A DNA stretch of 64,000 nucleotides, from the NCBI GenBank assembly GCA_033239525.1, contig BSYO01000004.1, positions 3,100,001 through 3,164,000 on the forward strand. Direction: 5' to 3'. Below, piece by piece: positions 36,656-49,200 of the stretch. Position 1 is the first letter of the stretch; each line of letters begins with the position of its first letter. Source of the stretch: Nepenthes gracilis (lineage: Eukaryota > Streptophyta > Magnoliopsida > Caryophyllales > Nepenthaceae). The notes under the pieces are model-generated. The model did not search any database, had not been told where the DNA came from, and saw only the letters and a list, made by a program, of their open reading frames with translations. Made by a program: the position numbers and the translations under genes.

Positions 36656-39600
36656 CGGCGACCTGTAAGTCGCACGCGCATACATCATGATGAGTGCTTG
36701 ATCATGTTTCTGTCTTTTGGTTAACATTATCACTCTTATTGTCATATTGCATATTCATTCGTGAGTTGATAGCATGCATTGCACAATCAAACTAAACGAC
36801 CTAGATCCCCCTAAGTCGGGAGGACAAGCGTCCCGTCCGCAAACCTTGGCTCGGTGCCGGGCGGTCAGAAGCAGACCGTCGCGGGACTCCGTCCTCACGC
36901 TAGATGGCCCTGGGACGGCCTACTCACCATGGCTTCGCGCCAGGCCCTGGGCTGCCACCCGGGAGACTCCGTCTGCCACTACTGGTCACCCGGAGGCGTC
37001 GCCCGCCGTGAGTGAGACACCGATCCAAAGCGATCCATTCCAAAGGCTACGCGCCTACGACCCGTGCGGTCGACCCATAGGCCCTGGGGCTCTTGGAGAA
37101 CCCACTCTACGGCCAACAAAACCTTAGGGGCGTGCGACGACCTTCTTGCATTTAAGAGAGCACCTACGTCTACAATGGTCGTGGGCTAGGACCTCAACTT
37201 GGTGTTCATAACGCTTTGAGCGGAGCGACACACCTCCCGCATTATACGCGACCGAGGCCTAGACCCGGGAGTCCTGTTAACGCGGCGGCGACATTTCCGC
37301 CAGCCCTCGCGCAGGCTCCAGGGGGCTTGGCGACGACATCCGCTTTATCGGATCGAGCTCCCCAAACGCGTGAGCCTGTGGCGACATCCTCTTACGAAGG
37401 ACGAGCACCACGCAAGAGGGCGCCTAGGGCCTTAATCGAGCGGCTCCAAAGGGCCCAATACTCAAACGCGAAGCATGATCCGACAAGTAAAGCGAAGCAA
37501 AAGGCGAACAACGCCGTATGATAAGGGAAGCATGGACGCGAAAAGCGCAAGCAAAAGCTTCTCATTTATACAAACATTATACAAGCGACAAGCATGATAC
37601 AACAACAAAACCAAACTCGGGACTTAACGGCGATGAAGCTAATCGCCAGATCGACGGGCCCGCTTCCCTGTGGAACGTCTTCAGCGCGACGCTTCTCCTA
37701 CCCGGCGTTTCTGGATGAAGGACGCCTACCGGGACGCGAGGAGCCGCCAGGAGACGATCTGCGGCCTGCGGATGCCGGGCCCCAAAAGCGAGTGTCCATC
37801 GCCGACCGCCACTCTGAAGGAGAATGCCGCCCAACCGCGTCCACAACTAGTCCAGCCGATCCTTTCTCCGCAGCGAAAGGAGGCCCTCTAATCACGAACT
37901 CTCCGCCGCAGCTTGCCCAACCTCCTCGGTGAGGGATGCGATCCGAGCCTGATCGCCGCGGGCAAGATGGTGCCCGTCAACGATGACTTCAAGGCTTCCG
38001 CGAAAAGAACCGGCGCACACCTCGGGGGACCGTGCCGTCTCGAAGCCCGTACGGTGGAAAAGTTAAAAGTATGACCAAGATGAGCGGCAAAGAAAGAAGT
38101 CCGAAGGAAATAACTGCATACGGAAGGCCGTTCGATACAAGCAGAAGCGCGAAACCGCCCGTAAAGGCCTCTCTCCGGGGCTCGCTCTCCTCGACCGCAT
38201 GGGAGGGCTGGGCTGGAAGGCTGGCCGCCGGGGAGCGCCGCAGCTCTCGCCCCGAGGACGTCCCTACCGCCCCTTCGCTAATCTGAACCACATCGCCCAC
38301 GGGAGCTGCCGCCGACCACCGAGCATGCGACCGTGCGTGCTCATCCAAAGGGCCACCCTCTGGGGCTCCGTCTCCTCGATCATGAGTGAGGAGGGCCGAC
38401 CGAAGGACAGGCACCAGAACACTCGGGGGCTCTCCACGAGTGCGACCGGCTTCCCCTTCGTCGGCTGCTCGGACAAGGCGGGAGCCGTCCCGACCCTCGA
38501 GAATACCACCAGGATCCTGTGGAGGCCCGTGACAAAGAGAGACGGGCTCAACAAGAATAGCCGGCAACGATGCAGCCCTGGCCTCCAACGCGGCCAGCGC
38601 GCCAAACCGATGGCCTCTCGTGGGCTATCCAAAACAACAACGTCCCCGACGCCTCGCCGATACAAACCGGTAGGAAGGTCCCCAGAGGTGCAGACTCGAC
38701 CTCGCCGGCCGTGAGCGGATGGCTCCGCGATCGAAGTCGACGAAGGTACGGCGGTTTCCCTTTGGCGCGCGCCCTGGGGCAGATCTCGTCGGGCCGAACT
38801 TCCCGCACCAAGAACCGACGACTCGCCTTCTCAACCTCCTTCGAGGCGCCGCTTCCCTCAACCTTTTGAGGGCTGCCGCGTCCTCATCATTGCTCAAGAA
38901 CGCAGCGCAGCTCTCCTCCGCATCATCGCGGCCGCGGATGAGTCTCCTCAGTATCTCCAGGACCTCCACCAGACCGGCCAGCCGCCGCCTGTAAATGGGG
39001 AGGTCCCCATCTAGCAATCTCGAACGTGATAGGGAAAGGTAGTGGCCCCGTTTCTTAAAGTTCTTCTCCTCGGGACAGAACGGAGATCGGCTTCGAGGAT
39101 TCAGCGATGTCCTCATCGGTAGGCTTGTTCCTAAGAACTCCGAGATCGGGCCCCACCCTCTCGGAAGCTCACATCGAAAGGCGTCTCGAGGAAGAAGAAG
39201 CGCTCCTTCCAGCCCTTAACGGAATCGGGATTTGTGCCACGAAAGTCAATCCTCTTTTTGGGGTGAGCGATATCCAATCCTCCGACTCAGAGGCCCGAAA
39301 AATTACCCCGCCGCCTTCGCGTCAAAATCGCCTTTGCATGATGGCGAAGACGCACAGAGACACCCGAGGTAGCGTAGGCGTTAGGGTGAAGCTTGCCACG
39401 GGAACTCCCGGTGTATATCGACTATTGCATGCAAGCGGTGCAATGAAATACGAAGTCCTCCCTTCGATGGTACTCATAAACCTGTTATAAAGCCCTCCGA
39501 GGGGCGTCGGCTCTATCTTGAGGACCGGGAGCAAGGGAAATCAGCTCGGGAATCGCATAGTCTACCCTAAGGAGGCAATATACGCCTCAAATCGATCCGT

Positions 39601-41981
39601 ATTGCGAACGCCATGGCGTCTGACTGCGGACACGGAAGAAGAAGGGCCTTCTGCTTTCGTGCCATTTGTTTTTAAGAGCTTCGAAATGAAGGTAGAAGGA
39701 GTCGGCGGAAGGAAAGAAACGATTGGCGTCTGGTTTAAATAGACAACGCCCGAACAAAGAGGCGGAAATCAATTGCCACCGGGCGGGAGGTTGAGGCACG
39801 TGGCGGCATCCCGGAAGACACCGCGAGAACTCCAATCGAGTGCCATGATGGCTAGGCGACAAAGCTGCGTGACGCCCAGCCCCTTCGGGATCGGCTAGCA
39901 CCCGCGTTGGCGCCGCCGTATTAAATGCAGCTCACGATAGCAGAGCCCCCAATTGCGTGCAAAAAAAAAAAAAAAAAAAAAAGAGGAAGAGAGAAAAAGG
40001 AACAGGGAAAATCCGGCCAGAGAAACAACACGAAAGGCAGAGTTCTCATTACGACAAAATATTTATGTTACACGCTAACAGAAAAAGAAGTGCTCCACAA
40101 AGATCATCATAGATTATTGGAACCGAGAGGCTGGTAAGAATTTTGGGCGCGGTAATCCACCAACCGACCACGAGATCGACGCGCAAGTCATGAGGATCTA
40201 GGACACACCTGCGGAAGTTTGGATCCTCCAGTAAGGCCACCTGTATATACGGGCGGCGTCCCGTAGGCCTGGCCCCGGATCGGATTCGGTCCTTCGTTAT
40301 GAAGCCTCGACCCTAACCCCGATCGCAACTCGGCGACCTCGGCCATGTCGCTTCTTAGCCGCTCGAGCTCCGCTTCGGGGCCAAGATGCGGGCTGCGCCC
40401 CCCACATTAGCTTCCGCTAAACGAGCGGCCCGAGCCTCGGACTCGGCCCGGGCGCCCTCCCAAGTATGCAACACGGGCCTCGAGTCAGCTCCACTCTTCG
40501 CGGCGGAGCCATTGCGAACGCGGAGGTGTCCTCGACTCCGAGAAGGGCGGCAACCGTGGCCTCGGAGAAGGCGCTTCCAAAGACGCCCGATCCACGAAGA
40601 GCGGGGCCGTGAGAGCCGGATTCGACTCGTGAGAAGAGTATTCCCGAGTCACTGAAAGTCCGCCATTTGATTTCCCAAATAGGAGATCGAGCGCAAAAGT
40701 CAAGACAAACAGGACGAGAGGGCATGTAAGGAGCCAAAAGTCGGGGGAAAACGTTTAAATAAGCAAGTTTTCTCCCGAAGAGGCGGCGAATCCGAAAAAT
40801 CAGAACGCATTTAAAGCAGGGCAAATGAAGGCTTGCCGCGTGGAGAGTTCCTGAAAACTCGCACGCTCCCCAGATGAAATGAAGTCTCAATGGCTGGCAG
40901 GCATTAAATGCGCCCGGCCCTCCTCGCGGACATGACGGTTGGCAAAGACCCCACGAGCTCTCGGGAACGACATTGGACCCTCGGGCAATATGCCCGAGAA
41001 AATCAAAACGCATTCACAAAGGCAAGACAAATGTAGAAGACAAAATGGACTACTTCTGTTATTAACAAATGCTTCCTTACAAAATACAAGATATACAACC
41101 ATGGAGCTACGGAAAAAATAAAAGAAGGTCATGAATGAAGCCTGGTATGCCCCGACTCGCCCGGTGAGCCCGCGAACGAAGGATGAAACAGATTGAAGTT
41201 TTGCCGGCGAGGAAATGCAGAAGCAAGGAGCAGCCCCGGTGGAAGTCTCCAGCAACCGAATCCACCGCCATCCAGAAGCACTAAAGCCGAGCACTCCGAA
41301 AGTCCGATGTCAAGCCCTTTCCGGAGGGATACTTACCTCGCACCCCTTCTATGGTCCGGTCGCACCCGGCCCGGGCGACGGAGACTTCTCCTCCGAAAGC
41401 CGGGCGAAGCGGGAGAGGATACTCGGAGGAAGTCAAAGAATCCCGCCCGGCCAAGCCAAGCCACAACCAAGAAGGAGGCGCACGACGACGGCGAATCGGC
41501 CGAGCCACTCACATTTGCAGAAAGCAAGCCATGAGGCTTGGATTATGACGTGAACACCAAGAGCTCCGAGCATGCGGGTGATCCACCCAATTCCTTCTCG
41601 AGTGCCCACCAGGGGGCGGGCAAACCAGGGATCCTCTCATCGTCTCCACCAAAGGTCGCTAAGGCACGAGCTCAACCAGTTTGGGCACCCACTATTTATA
41701 GGCAAGACACGGGCTGCCCTCTCACCCAAACAAGAACATGGCGCCTAGCAAACGTCTTTCGGCGATGGCGGCTGACCACCGTCACACGCAACCAGCGCGC
41801 GCGAATCTCGCCGGGCGAGGTGACGGGCAGCAATGGCCTGAAAAGCCTCGCCTGGCACGGGAAAGGCGCGAATCGGGAAGACGACAAAAGTGGCGCGGCA
41901 CGAGGAAGGGCGCTGACCGTGAAATGGGCCCAATGGACATGCCGGGCCCGACCATCAAGCCCGAGGCATGAATGGGGCTAG
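36656..41981. other. 5.3-kb post-integrase region of the gypsy element
   Basis: GC-rich sequence between integrase and the 3' LTR, with many short overlapping frames on both strands and no clear domain on the plus strand. Some Tat-group elements carry an antisense open frame in this position. Here the minus strand has fragments at 39901-39587 (ending with an EALKNKWHESRRPFFFRVR stretch that resembles a domain of putative plant gypsy-type transposon proteins), 39116-38625 and 38588-37989, which might be pieces of one broken antisense gene. That link is tentative. A 22-base A run lies at ~39961-39982. Confidence 0.5.
39961..39982 (+). repeat. Poly(A) tract within the gypsy element
   Basis: About 22 uninterrupted A residues, followed by an A/G-rich stretch, stand out in otherwise GC-rich element DNA. 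Confidence 0.85.
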
Positions 41982-42928
41982 TGTTGGGTCCCATGTTCCG
42001 CCCCGTAGATGATCCATCCCACAAAGCAAACAATGTGGCCCATGAGAAAAGGAGGAGCACGCGAGAAAGCGTCGGCCAGGTCCAACGGAATGGAATGGGT
42101 CACGAAATCACTTGTGAAACTGCAGCGCATTAAATGCGTCGCGGAACAGGCGTGAAAGGCGGAAAGGCTAGCGATAGAGCGTACGCATGGCGCACTACGC
42201 TAACGCCATCTTGTCTGCAGGCAGCGGCCAACCACTCCTCTCTCGAAAGATTAGCGTGATCGCGGCGCTGGCGGCGTGCACAGCACGGTAGCAACGGATA
42301 AATGGCGTGGATCAAGCGGTCCGTGACAACGACCCGCGCGCGCAACGACCCCGCATAACGGGCGTCTTAGCGCCCGAGAGTCGAAGGAGGGCATATAAGC
42401 GCCCTCACCCTCCGTAAAAAAGGGATTACAGCTCAATTTGGATTCGAACTGCGAGAATCGGTTTTTACAGTTACCGCGACCTCATACTAAGGGTTACCTT
42501 GGATCCCAAGCACTAGTCCAGTTCCATAAGGCTCCAATCCTGCGAGCGGATTGGGCCAAATCGTTCTCCTTCTTCTCATCCCACAAGCGGAAAGTTAGCA
42601 CTCATCGCGCGGCACCAAGGAAGCTGGGCCTTCCATCACCGCTCACCGCATTTCTACTCATCACCACATAAGTTCTTCTTTACGCATCACAAGCATTTTT
42701 ACGCGCACCACCTTAGCGTGCGCATTTCCGTCAATCATGGGGAATTTGCCGACTTGAGCGTCGGAGTGGCCTTGTGGGAGAAATCTGCGCCAGGACCTTC
42801 ACCTTGTTTGTTGTTTGTGTTGTGCGGCCTGCGCTCGGGGTTGAGAGACGGATCCTTCTTCCGCAGCCCCCGCGGCTTGGAATCCGAAGCTCCTTAATCC
42901 GCATAACAACCTTGGGGGCCTTGTGCTA
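41982..42928 (+). repeat. 3' LTR of the gypsy element
   Basis: Starts TGTTGGGTCCCATGTT, matching the start of the solo LTR at 6097. It shares long identical words with the 5' LTR but differs by many short insertions and deletions. It holds GAGCGTCGGAGTGGCC and CTTGTTTGTTGTTTGTGTTGTG. The expected ending GGACGCAACA is replaced after GGGGGCC by TTGTGCTA, and AT-rich host sequence follows. Confidence 0.85.
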
Positions 42929-42951
42929 TTATTTATTTATTAAATATTTAA
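42929..42951 (+). repeat. 23-bp direct repeat at the right edge of the gypsy element
   Basis: Exact copy of the 23 bases at 30427-30449. Confidence 0.8.
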
Positions 42952-44619
42952 CATTAACCATTAAATAAATGTATGAACCTTCCTATCAAGATGACGTCAA
43001 CAGCCCTCCAATTTAAAATCCAAAGTCATTCCCTAGGCTAGGAATGGCCCCTTCAATTGTCAAGTCCTATTCATTTTAATGTCTAATTATCCACTAGCTA
43101 GTCCCCTAAACAGCAATTAGTCATCGGCCTTGCTTATTGTTGAAAAATTAAATTAAGTAAATATACGATAAATATACATATTTTTGAATAATTTTATTTT
43201 TATTTTAAAAATTGAGATTATTGAAAATAATTTATCATTTTATAGAAACAAATCATACCGATATGCATAATATAATAACAGCTTTGATATCCCGGATCCC
43301 GGGTGCTGGGAGATATTGCAATTGCCTGTTAGATTAAAAAAAAAATGTAACAAGTAATATTTAATTTTTTAAAAAATTATTCAAGTATATATTTTTATTT
43401 TTTTAATAGTGAATTAATTATTTAATAGATAATAATATCATTGGAATTAAATTAATACAACTTTTAATATTTATTTACTAAATTTCTAATTGTAAATATT
43501 ATATAAATCTAAAATTTAGTCGTCAGAAAAAACTATAGCACCACTCTTTTTAGATAAATTGAGGGAGATTTCATTTCTTTAGTCTCTTAATCTTAATTAT
43601 TTATTTTTTAAATAAATAATTATAATTTAATTATTTAAAATAAATAATTTATACTGATTTTTAAATTTTTTAATATAATCTAATTATAATTTTTTAATTT
43701 AAAATAAATAATTATAATATAAAAAATAAATCCTTATACTTCTATAAATAATAGAACTTCTCTCGATCCCTTTTAGATGGCATCACTGGCTGCATCACGT
43801 GCATTTGCATGTGATTGTAATTCGGCATGGGCATGTGTGCCTCTGCCAACGCCCGTACTTAGTACTCATTATAATAACTATTCACGAACAATACGGAGGA
43901 ATTTCATCACAATAAAAAAGTAATCATATTTATTCACTTAATTTTAATTAATTATTTTTAAATAAATAATTATAATTTAATTATTTTAAAATAATTATTT
44001 TTTAAAATTTTTAAAATTAATTAAATTATATTATTTAATTAAAAATACATAATTAAAATATATAAATATTTTTAATATGTTTTTAAGAAACAGAACTCTT
44101 CCAAATTGTTTGCCATCAATTAGGTTCTAATAAAATAATTTACCCACCATATAAAATAATCACTCGGAATATATTAATAATAAAATAGTTATATTTAACA
44201 TATAATTTAAACATATTCACATATTAACTAATCATTTGATATATCATATAGCTTTCCAAATACAAAAAGCAATAATAAGCTATATTTTGATTAAATATAT
44301 TTTTAAAGTATAAGATATTATATCCGTATTTAGATACTAAAAATTTGACACCGGATGTGCCACCCCAATACTCGGGGATGATGTTCAAGTCAGGTAACGC
44401 CCCAAACATAATCCTTGGCAGCGCCCCCTTTCATGGTTAAATATAGTATTTGTCTTCCTTAATTTTTAATAATTTTTATGGTCAAATGCTACCAAGTGAT
44501 ATTATTAAAGTTTTGGGCTTAGTTAGTATTTTAGTTAATATGATACAATTTATTATATAAAAATAAATAATTATTTATATAGTTAGATCGAGCTCCTACA
44601 TATTGGGTTTCGTCCATTT
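42952..44619. other. AT-rich spacer, part of the first copy of a ~2-kb duplication
   Basis: No gene is seen. The stretch from about 43390 is distantly similar to sequence after ~51545, and the bases just before the copia element (around 44595-44619) match the left part of the second duplication copy near 51965-51990. Two A/T palindromic MITE-like units lie at about 43555-43765 and 43900-44095. Confidence 0.5.
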
Positions 44620-44971
44620 TATTAGAAAATATGTGATCCTCCCACTTTGTAAATTTTTAATTTTTAGATATTTTGTATTTTAGGATATATATTTTTGTAC
44701 CGTTATGTAATTGTTTTAGGTTAGGATTTTATTTTTCCTTTTCTTTTCGATTTTCGATTTATTCTTTCCTTTTTATTATTGTTTTTCTTTTCATTATAAG
44801 GAGCTGTGCTCCCTCCTTTGGCTGAGAGTGTACAAATTCTGCAATACAATTAATGTGGCTCAGACGTTCACTACTTTCCAACGCCTGCACTTGAGGGCTT
44901 CCAGAGCCTTCTCCTTCGTTGTCCTCTTCATCTTCAACCTCTCCATCTGTATTTCGGTCTGATTTCTTACA
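44620..44971 (+). repeat. 5' LTR of the copia element
   Basis: Starts TATTAGAAAATATG and ends CTGATTTCTTACA. The original TG start appears to have mutated in both LTRs (TA here, TC in the 3' copy). It contains ATTATAAGGAGC, a TATA-like promoter candidate. Confidence 0.92.
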
Positions 44972-44982
44972 TGGTATCAGAG
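44972..44982 (+). promoter_or_regulatory. Primer binding site, initiator Met-tRNA type
   Basis: TGGTATCAGAG immediately follows the LTR and is the standard complement of the 3' end of plant initiator Met-tRNA used by copia elements. The gag start codon follows at 44987. Confidence 0.92.
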
Positions 44983-44986
44983 AGCC

Positions 44987-46090
44987 ATGGCTTCCCACCT
45001 CACCGAACACACATCTACCCATGACAGCCCAGATCTCGACTGCTCACAAACCCTACGATTCCAAAACCTTTCAGATCCGACCAATCCCTTTCGGCTGGAA
45101 GCCGGCGACAGTCTGGCCGTCACTTTGGTCGCCGATTTACTAACCGTCGACAACTATTCTACTTGGTCGAGAACCATGCGTCGAGCCTTGAGGGTTAAAA
45201 ACAAACTCCAGTTCATTGACGGCACTATTCCTAAACTCGCCGACTCTACCGACCCTCTCTTAGAAGTTTGGGGACGATGTAACGACATGGTGGTTTCCTG
45301 GATTCAAAACTCTATCAGTCCATCCATTAAATGCAGTGTTGTTTTTGTTAATGATGCTTCCGAAATCTGGAAAGAACTTCGGGACCAGTTCACCCAACAA
45401 AACGGACCACGCATTTTCCAGCTTAAGAAATTTCTGGCTGCCCTCTTGCAAGAGCAAGATCCGGTAAGTATTTATTATGGTAAACTAAAAATAATCTGGG
45501 ACGAACTCCTTATATACGACCCTCTCCCAGATTGTGATTGTGGCAAACTCAAAGTGCTCATCGAGCGCTATCAGAGAGATTGCGCGATCCAGTTTTTGAT
45601 GGATCTCAATGACTCATGTATTAATGTGTGGGATTAGATCATGTTGATGGACCCACTTCCATCCGTCAACAAGGTCTTCTCCATCGTCCAATAGCAAGAA
45701 CGACAACATAACATGTTGTCCGTTGCACGTCCTTCAGAAACCGTAGCTTTGGCTGTGAAACGAACCACTAATAACCCTAAAACCATCATGAGAAATAACC
45801 AAATATCCAAAAAGGGCAGACCCTTTTGTGTTCATTGCCGCGTCCCTGGACATATGTTACAGCAATGTTTCAAGGTTGGGAATGCTGAGATTCCCACATG
45901 TGCACATTGTCATAAACCTGGACATGTTGTGGAAAAATGTTATCAACTTCACAGTTTTCCTCCCAACCATAATCTGTTTGGTAAATCTTGGACCACAGCC
46001 CTTTTGGCTAATCACTCGAGTTTCACCACCATGACAAATTATGAAGCTAATGAGGATGATAAAGTTACACTGACCAAAGGGCAGTTCTAG
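44987..46090 (+). pseudogene. gag: copia gag remnant with two zinc knuckles
   Basis: Encoded the particle protein of the element. The start ATG at 44987 has a good context (GCCATGGC). The first 216 codons hold a retrotransposon gag domain: WSRTMRRALRVKNKLQFIDG, then WIQNSISPSI, then ELRDQFTQQNGPRIFQLKKF. A TAG at 45635-45637 ends this, a second in-frame TAG lies at 45692-45694, and the same frame then continues to two CCHC knuckles (CVHCRVPGHMLQQC and CAHCHKPGHVVEKC) before a third stop. Only two internal stops, with frame kept, imply recent inactivation by point mutation. Confidence 0.88.
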
Positions 46091-46220
46091 CAACTCATGA
46101 GTTTGCTTCAATCAAAGACCCTAATTGCTGTGCCTTCCTTCCAAAGGGTAAACAGAATTCTGCTCTTTTTGATCTACTTCAAGTGCAATCCAAGGCGGCT
46201 GGTATGAACGGTAATAACAT

Positions 46221-49200
46221 TTGCTCTGTTTCTTCCCCTTCAATAGGAAGCAGACTTGGATCCTTGATCCAGGGGACACTGATCACAAGATCCGCGACCC
46301 CTCTCTGTACCTTCGAAAGGAGATTGCGATCTCCTGCTCGGTTAAACTTCCTGATGGAAGTAGAGCCCCTGCTACCCATATTGGAACTGTTAAGTTAACC
46401 GACAGAATTATATTGCAAAATGTGTTGTGTGTCCCTTCATTTACTTTTAATCTGGTTTCTGTAAAACAACTTGCTGATGTTATCAATTGCAGCTTATTTT
46501 TCTTCTCTGACATCTGCCTCATTCAGGACCTTGTCTCTTGGACAACGATCGCAATGGGTGAAGAAAAAAATGATTTATATTATTTGACAAATAACGAAGT
46601 CTATCCAAATACCTTGACTGCTCTTCTCATCAAATACTCCAGTCACATTGCAAGACCTTTTGCTAATTTTGTCAACCTTGTTTCATCGCGAGTAAACTTA
46701 TGGCATTGTTGATTAGGCCACATTCCACATTTTAGGCTAAAATTGATAAGCGATCTTCTTGTAAAAGGAGCAGTGCATTCAATTAATGATAATCCCAGTT
46801 CTATTTGTTATATGGCTAAATAACATCGCATTCCTTTTTTTTCCAAATGTCATAAGTCACACACCTTATTCGACGTGGTGCATTGTGATTTATGGGGACC
46901 TTGTTCTGAAATTTCTCATGATGGGTATAAATATTTCTTGACCATTTTTGATGACTTTTCTCGAAGCACCTGGATTTATCTTCTAAAATAAAAATCAGAT
47001 ACAAAATTGTGCTTGGAGGCCTTTTACAATCCGGTTGCCGCACAATTTAACGCAAAAATTAAAGTCATTCAAAGTGATAATGGATCTGAATTTTCTATGG
47101 GAGATTTTTCCGTAAAAAGAGGTGTTATCCACCAACGAAGTTGCGTAGAAACACCATAACAAAATGGTATTGTTAAACGCAAACACCAACATTTACTAAA
47201 CGTCGCTAGAGCTATTAGATTTCAATCGGGCCTCCCTTTAAAATTCTAGAGTGATTGCATTCTTACCGCTACCTATATTATAAACAGAATTCCCACTCCC
47301 TTACTAGACAATAAGACCCCATATGAAATCTTATTTGGAGTAAAATCAAATTATGACAACCTTCGTGTATTTGGTTGTTTATGTTTCGCTTCCACCCTCT
47401 CCTATGGACGAAAGAAGTTTGACTCCAAAAGTAGAACCTGCATATTTCTGGAATATCCTTTTGGAATTAAAGGATACAAATTATTCGATTTACATAATCA
47501 TGTTACATTTCACTCCAGGGATGTTATCTTTCATGAGAACATTTTTCCTTACCAGAAAAATGAAATTGCTCCAAATAACACAATACCTCCCGCAGTAACC
47601 AGCGCAGATCCTCCTCTTGCTCAGCACTCACCTCCCATACATAACTTCGATCTATGTCCGGTCACCAATCTGGTACCTGATAATGCTCCCACCATCACCA
47701 CTCATCATGATGAAGAAAACTCCAATTTGCCCCTTATTCTTGACCCACTAACAAGTAATCAAGACCCTTTAAATGATGCTCAACAACCTAGTGCTCCTCT
47801 TCAAAATATTCAATCTCCTGCAAGAGATACCATCCCTGTTCGCAGAATCACCAGAGTTTGGCAAGCCCCTCAATATTTGAAAGACTTCCATTGTCACCAT
47901 ACATCGCAAGCTACACCTACCCAACCTACAGCACACATCTCTCCGGGCCTACCTTACCCCCTTACAAATTTCATATCGTATCATAAATTATCCCATACTT
48001 ACACTTCTTTTACATCTTCTCTCTCATCCCAAACTGAACCACACACTTACACTCAAGTTGTTGGTTATCCCAATTGGCGGGCTGCCATCAGTGATGAACT
48101 ACAAGCTTTAAAATCCAATAAGATATGGATTCTCACTGACTTACCTCAAGGGAAGAAAGCTATCGGTTGTCGTTACGTGTTCAAATTAAAATTGAAGAGT
48201 GATGGCAGCATTGAACGATACAAATGCCGCTTAGTGGCTAAAGGATACACCCAAGAGGCAGGGGTGGATTATCATGAAACTTTTTCTCCTGTTGCTAAAC
48301 TCATCACCGTTTGGTACCTCTTGGCCGTCGCTGCCATTCGCGGGTGGCATTTATATCATTTTGATGTCAATAATGCATTTCTGAATGGAGCCTTAGATGA
48401 AGAAATCTATATGCAACAACCTCCTGGTTACACTAAAGGCAAACGCCACCAGGTTTGCAGGTTGCTTAAAAACATATATGGCCTTAAACAAGCCTCTCGA
48501 CAATGGTATACCAAATTTTCTACATCTTTTGTCATGCATGGCTTCATTCAATCCAAGGCCGATTATAGTCTGTTTACCAAACAAAATGATAATTCATTCA
48601 TAGTGTTTCTAGTCTACGTTGATGACATAATCGTTACAAGTAATTGTCTGGATGCCATTGCATCCCTCAAATCCTTCCTCAACCAAGCCTTCAAAATTAA
48701 AGACCTTGGGATACTGCGATACTTCCTTGGCATTGAAGTCGCACGATCGACAAAAGGTATATACATTTGTCAGCGAAAATACACCCTTGATATTTTAGCT
48801 GATTCTGAGTCCATTGGTGCTAAACCTCTCAAATTACCACTAGACCAAAACTTGAAGTTGAGTAAGCAAACTGGGGTAGCCCAGCCTNCTACAAAATCCA
48901 AGTGTATACAGAAGACTGATTGGTCGTCTTCTTTATCTCACCGTCACAAGACCAGATATAGCCTATGCAGTTCACATCTTAAGTCAATTTATGGACCAAC
49001 CCACTTCGAGTCATATGAATGTTGCATATCAAGTTCTACGATATTTAAAATTAAATCCAGGACAAGGCATATTATTTTCTTCTACCTCTAACATTCAACT
49101 AAGAGCTTTTTGTGATGCAGATTAGGCTTCATGCCCAGACACACGAAGATCTATCACAGGCTACTGTATTTTTATTGGAGATTCCCTCGTTTCACTTAAA

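Larger units (their letters stand above)
30450..42928 (+). mobile_element. Ty3/gypsy LTR retrotransposon, Tat-type, 12.5 kb, defective
   Basis: Two related LTRs flank gag, protease, reverse transcriptase, RNase H, a second RNase H-like module and integrase, in gypsy order. They are followed by ~5.3 kb of extra DNA before the 3' LTR. The additional RNase H and long post-integrase region are hallmarks of the plant Tat group (Ogre/Retand types). The element is far richer in G/C than the host DNA. Every domain is broken by small insertions or deletions, so no protein longer than a few hundred residues can be made. Both outer ends are abnormal: the 5' LTR lacks its first part and the 3' LTR lacks its last bases. 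Confidence 0.92.

Noticed and set aside
44972..44990. tRNA gene fragment (TGGTATCAGAG)
   Set aside because: It is the primer binding site of the copia element, complementary to a tRNA end, and no cloverleaf surrounds it.
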